A program made the position numbers and the translations under genes. A model generated the notes under the pieces. That model saw nothing but the letters and a program-made list of their open reading frames with translations. It did not search any database and was not told the origin of the DNA. A DNA stretch of 64,000 bases, taken from contig NC_135561.1 of assembly GCF_964340395.1 (NCBI RefSeq), positions 7,138,518-7,202,517 of the forward strand, read 5' to 3'. Source of the DNA: Glandiceps talaboti. Its lineage: Eukaryota > Hemichordata > Enteropneusta > Spengelidae. Shown one piece after another: positions 63,601-64,000 of the stretch. Each line of letters opens with the position of its first letter. The first letter of the stretch is position 1.

Positions 63601-64000
63601 CAAATAGCGATGGCGGAGAAGGACATCCCGAAGACTGCATTTGCAACCCCCTTTGGTTTTTACGAATTCGTTGCAATGCCCTTCGGACTCATGAATGCTG
63701 GTGCTACATGTCAGCGTGTCGTGGAGCAATGTTTAGGAGATTATAACATGAGGATTTGCATGGTCTACATGGATGATGTGATAATTTTTTCAGACACATT
63801 TGAGGAACATCTAGACCGAGTTGATAAGGTTCTCAAACGGCTCAGAGAATTTGACCTAAAGATTAAGCATACCAAGTGTCAGCTTTTTCGCGAGAAGATA
63901 AACTACTTGGGACATGTTGTATCTTCGAACGGAGTTGAGACCGACCCCGGCAAGACTGAGGCATTGAGGACGTGGCCAGTCCCCACCAACGTTAAGGAAC
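60697..64000 (+). CDS. Ty3/Gypsy Gag-Pol polyprotein (3' partial)
   Basis: A single open frame of 1,101 codons, no stop or frameshift, from ATG at 60697 to the window end. Order: charged N-terminus with a probable coiled coil (residues about 105-150); Gag capsid-like region (about 165-345); two zinc knuckles, CYNCNGEGHMSRDC at residue 478 and CGKCKEEGHTSAKC at 495; aspartic protease with LDTGSQVTMIS (catalytic Asp at 565); reverse transcriptase from about residue 870 with FTSIDLKSGFWQI, MPFGLMNAGA and the catalytic YMDD at 1024. RNase H and integrase would follow outside the window. Gag and Pol are in one frame, so no ribosomal frameshift is needed up to RT. Known: this is the Ty3/Gypsy order. 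Inferred: the copy is young and possibly intact. Minus-strand ORFs here are shadows. Confidence 0.95.
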   Translation, partial: MADAQGSDGRVKTEEDSEVSMTAKGVPNPDPWHSEHETTDSIKGAKATKHESVGMTPVGGGGVSRLSHGTIPKRGGGRGIYTPKSVRSLPTKGYGLNESALQFGSERERIAELEHELKSLHERERRHNEEIEFEDLLQRNGKRMKERLEYEELTHRALAEVVNTAPRVPTFTGDYKGRDSISYEFWLREVQSMRQSGIHSNRVLQQAIRKSIRGEASEIILGLGIDPSIEKILNKLETVYGVVVSTATLKRQLYNDYQKDETAASFACRVEINLRRIYDRGGVLETEMDSILRTTLWEGLTDSRVKDIARHRYENAKNFDELLRIIRVAEQEVQGTRSPKMREKVEDRRKKTRGHTAVKQLQEMSDSDTDDNGERSKKRKPRDHETDEVYTKMTAMLKAMQLQQEQVKLVMEQQRKEHAAGMEEIRNARAAMMVSPHGMPRPFDIAAQIPQEANPRRGAPNHCDERNGNKSEGKSFACYNCNGEGHMSRDCKQPCGKCKEEGHTSAKCPKRKHASVKAQRMTGRRRHEKNQRRNGKARPIDGRVVGPLNEQYALVNGNKCLAQLDTGSQVTMISEDYYCRYLSDVPFTPLDEVLEIAGVTDDVLEYIGVIEVEVGFPIHVFNDATIFRLLALVVKGTEYNNRVPLLAGTNWLNHYMTIKTLNDDGNTMSRMKPVARRAITTLRAREQFYGPNGNMGVVRAAVSERVTLKPHTAHTIPGSMKAGPKGERHEVLLGDDDDWSENKGWTLNPMVTVAECGRRSTAVPVVIKNETDKPVVIKPRQVVATVKAVRGIEVQPRKTPKDNETRDEPLKVREVNVRGLSFDMTDSPANEGQVNKVQEVLERNIGSFSTNDNDLGRCTIHKHEINLRDERPVKQPYRRIPPALYEEIRAQLRGMLDNGVIRQSKSPWSSPLVLVAKKDGTTRICVDYRRLNAQTTPDAYALPRIEEGLDVLSGAKWFTSIDLKSGFWQIAMAEKDIPKTAFATPFGFYEFVAMPFGLMNAGATCQRVVEQCLGDYNMRICMVYMDDVIIFSDTFEEHLDRVDKVLKRLREFDLKIKHTKCQLFREKINYLGHVVSSNGVETDPGKTEALRTWPVPTNVKE

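Larger units (their letters stand above)
58792..64000 (+). mobile_element. Ty3/Gypsy LTR retrotransposon, left part
   Basis: LTR end, primer-binding site, leader and Gag-protease-RT frame in the canonical order, cut by the window edge. The left limit is uncertain. Confidence 0.85.

Overview
This is animal nuclear DNA: genes split by GT-AG introns, AT-rich intergenic DNA, very many di-, tri- and tetranucleotide microsatellites, foldback elements, a LINE fragment and a Ty3/Gypsy retrotransposon. The gene content fits an invertebrate, perhaps a marine deuterostome, but nothing in the window fixes the species.

The main content is a cluster of four SLC34-type (NaPi-II) sodium/phosphate cotransporter genes. 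Copy A (27-3274, +) lacks its 5' end because the window starts inside the gene. Copy B (15765-23470, +), copy C (31126-36592, +) and copy D (39287-43556, -) are complete in coding content. All four share one exon plan and the same intron phases: an acidic N-terminal exon, a first QSSS half, a conserved second exon of that half, a glycosylated extracellular-loop exon, and one large last exon with the second QSSS half and a Cys-rich tail. C has one extra intron. D is inverted, tail-to-tail with C, and looks closest to the vertebrate proteins.

Layout: 1-3.3 kb copy A, ending in a palindrome of about 520 bp; 3.8-15.7 kb gene-poor, with microsatellites and a long inverted-repeat pair (10.1/12.2 kb); 15.8-23.6 kb copy B, with about 950 bp of GTAT repeat in its first intron; 23.6-30.4 kb gene-poor; 30.4-36.7 kb copy C with a TATA-containing promoter candidate; 36.7-39.3 kb gene-poor with a foldback and microsatellites; 39.3-43.6 kb copy D, with a possible 5' UTR exon near 48 kb; 46.9-47.3 kb a foldback element; 49.5-52.8 kb a 16-bp tandem array interrupted by a truncated LINE and a small palindrome; 55.5-56.7 kb two terminal exons of a single-pass membrane protein (-); 56.8-57.8 kb two families of degenerate tandem repeat; 58.8-64 kb the left part of a Ty3/Gypsy element (probable 5' LTR, primer-binding site, and a continuous gag-protease-RT frame running off the window).

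The four transporters would all move phosphate with sodium across the plasma membrane. Their clustering suggests a local gene-family expansion, possibly with different tissue use. I found no clearly novel multi-gene system. The most unusual features are the palindrome at the end of copy A, the composite 16-bp array, the paralogue-specific intron, and microsatellites that serve as splice-acceptor tracts.
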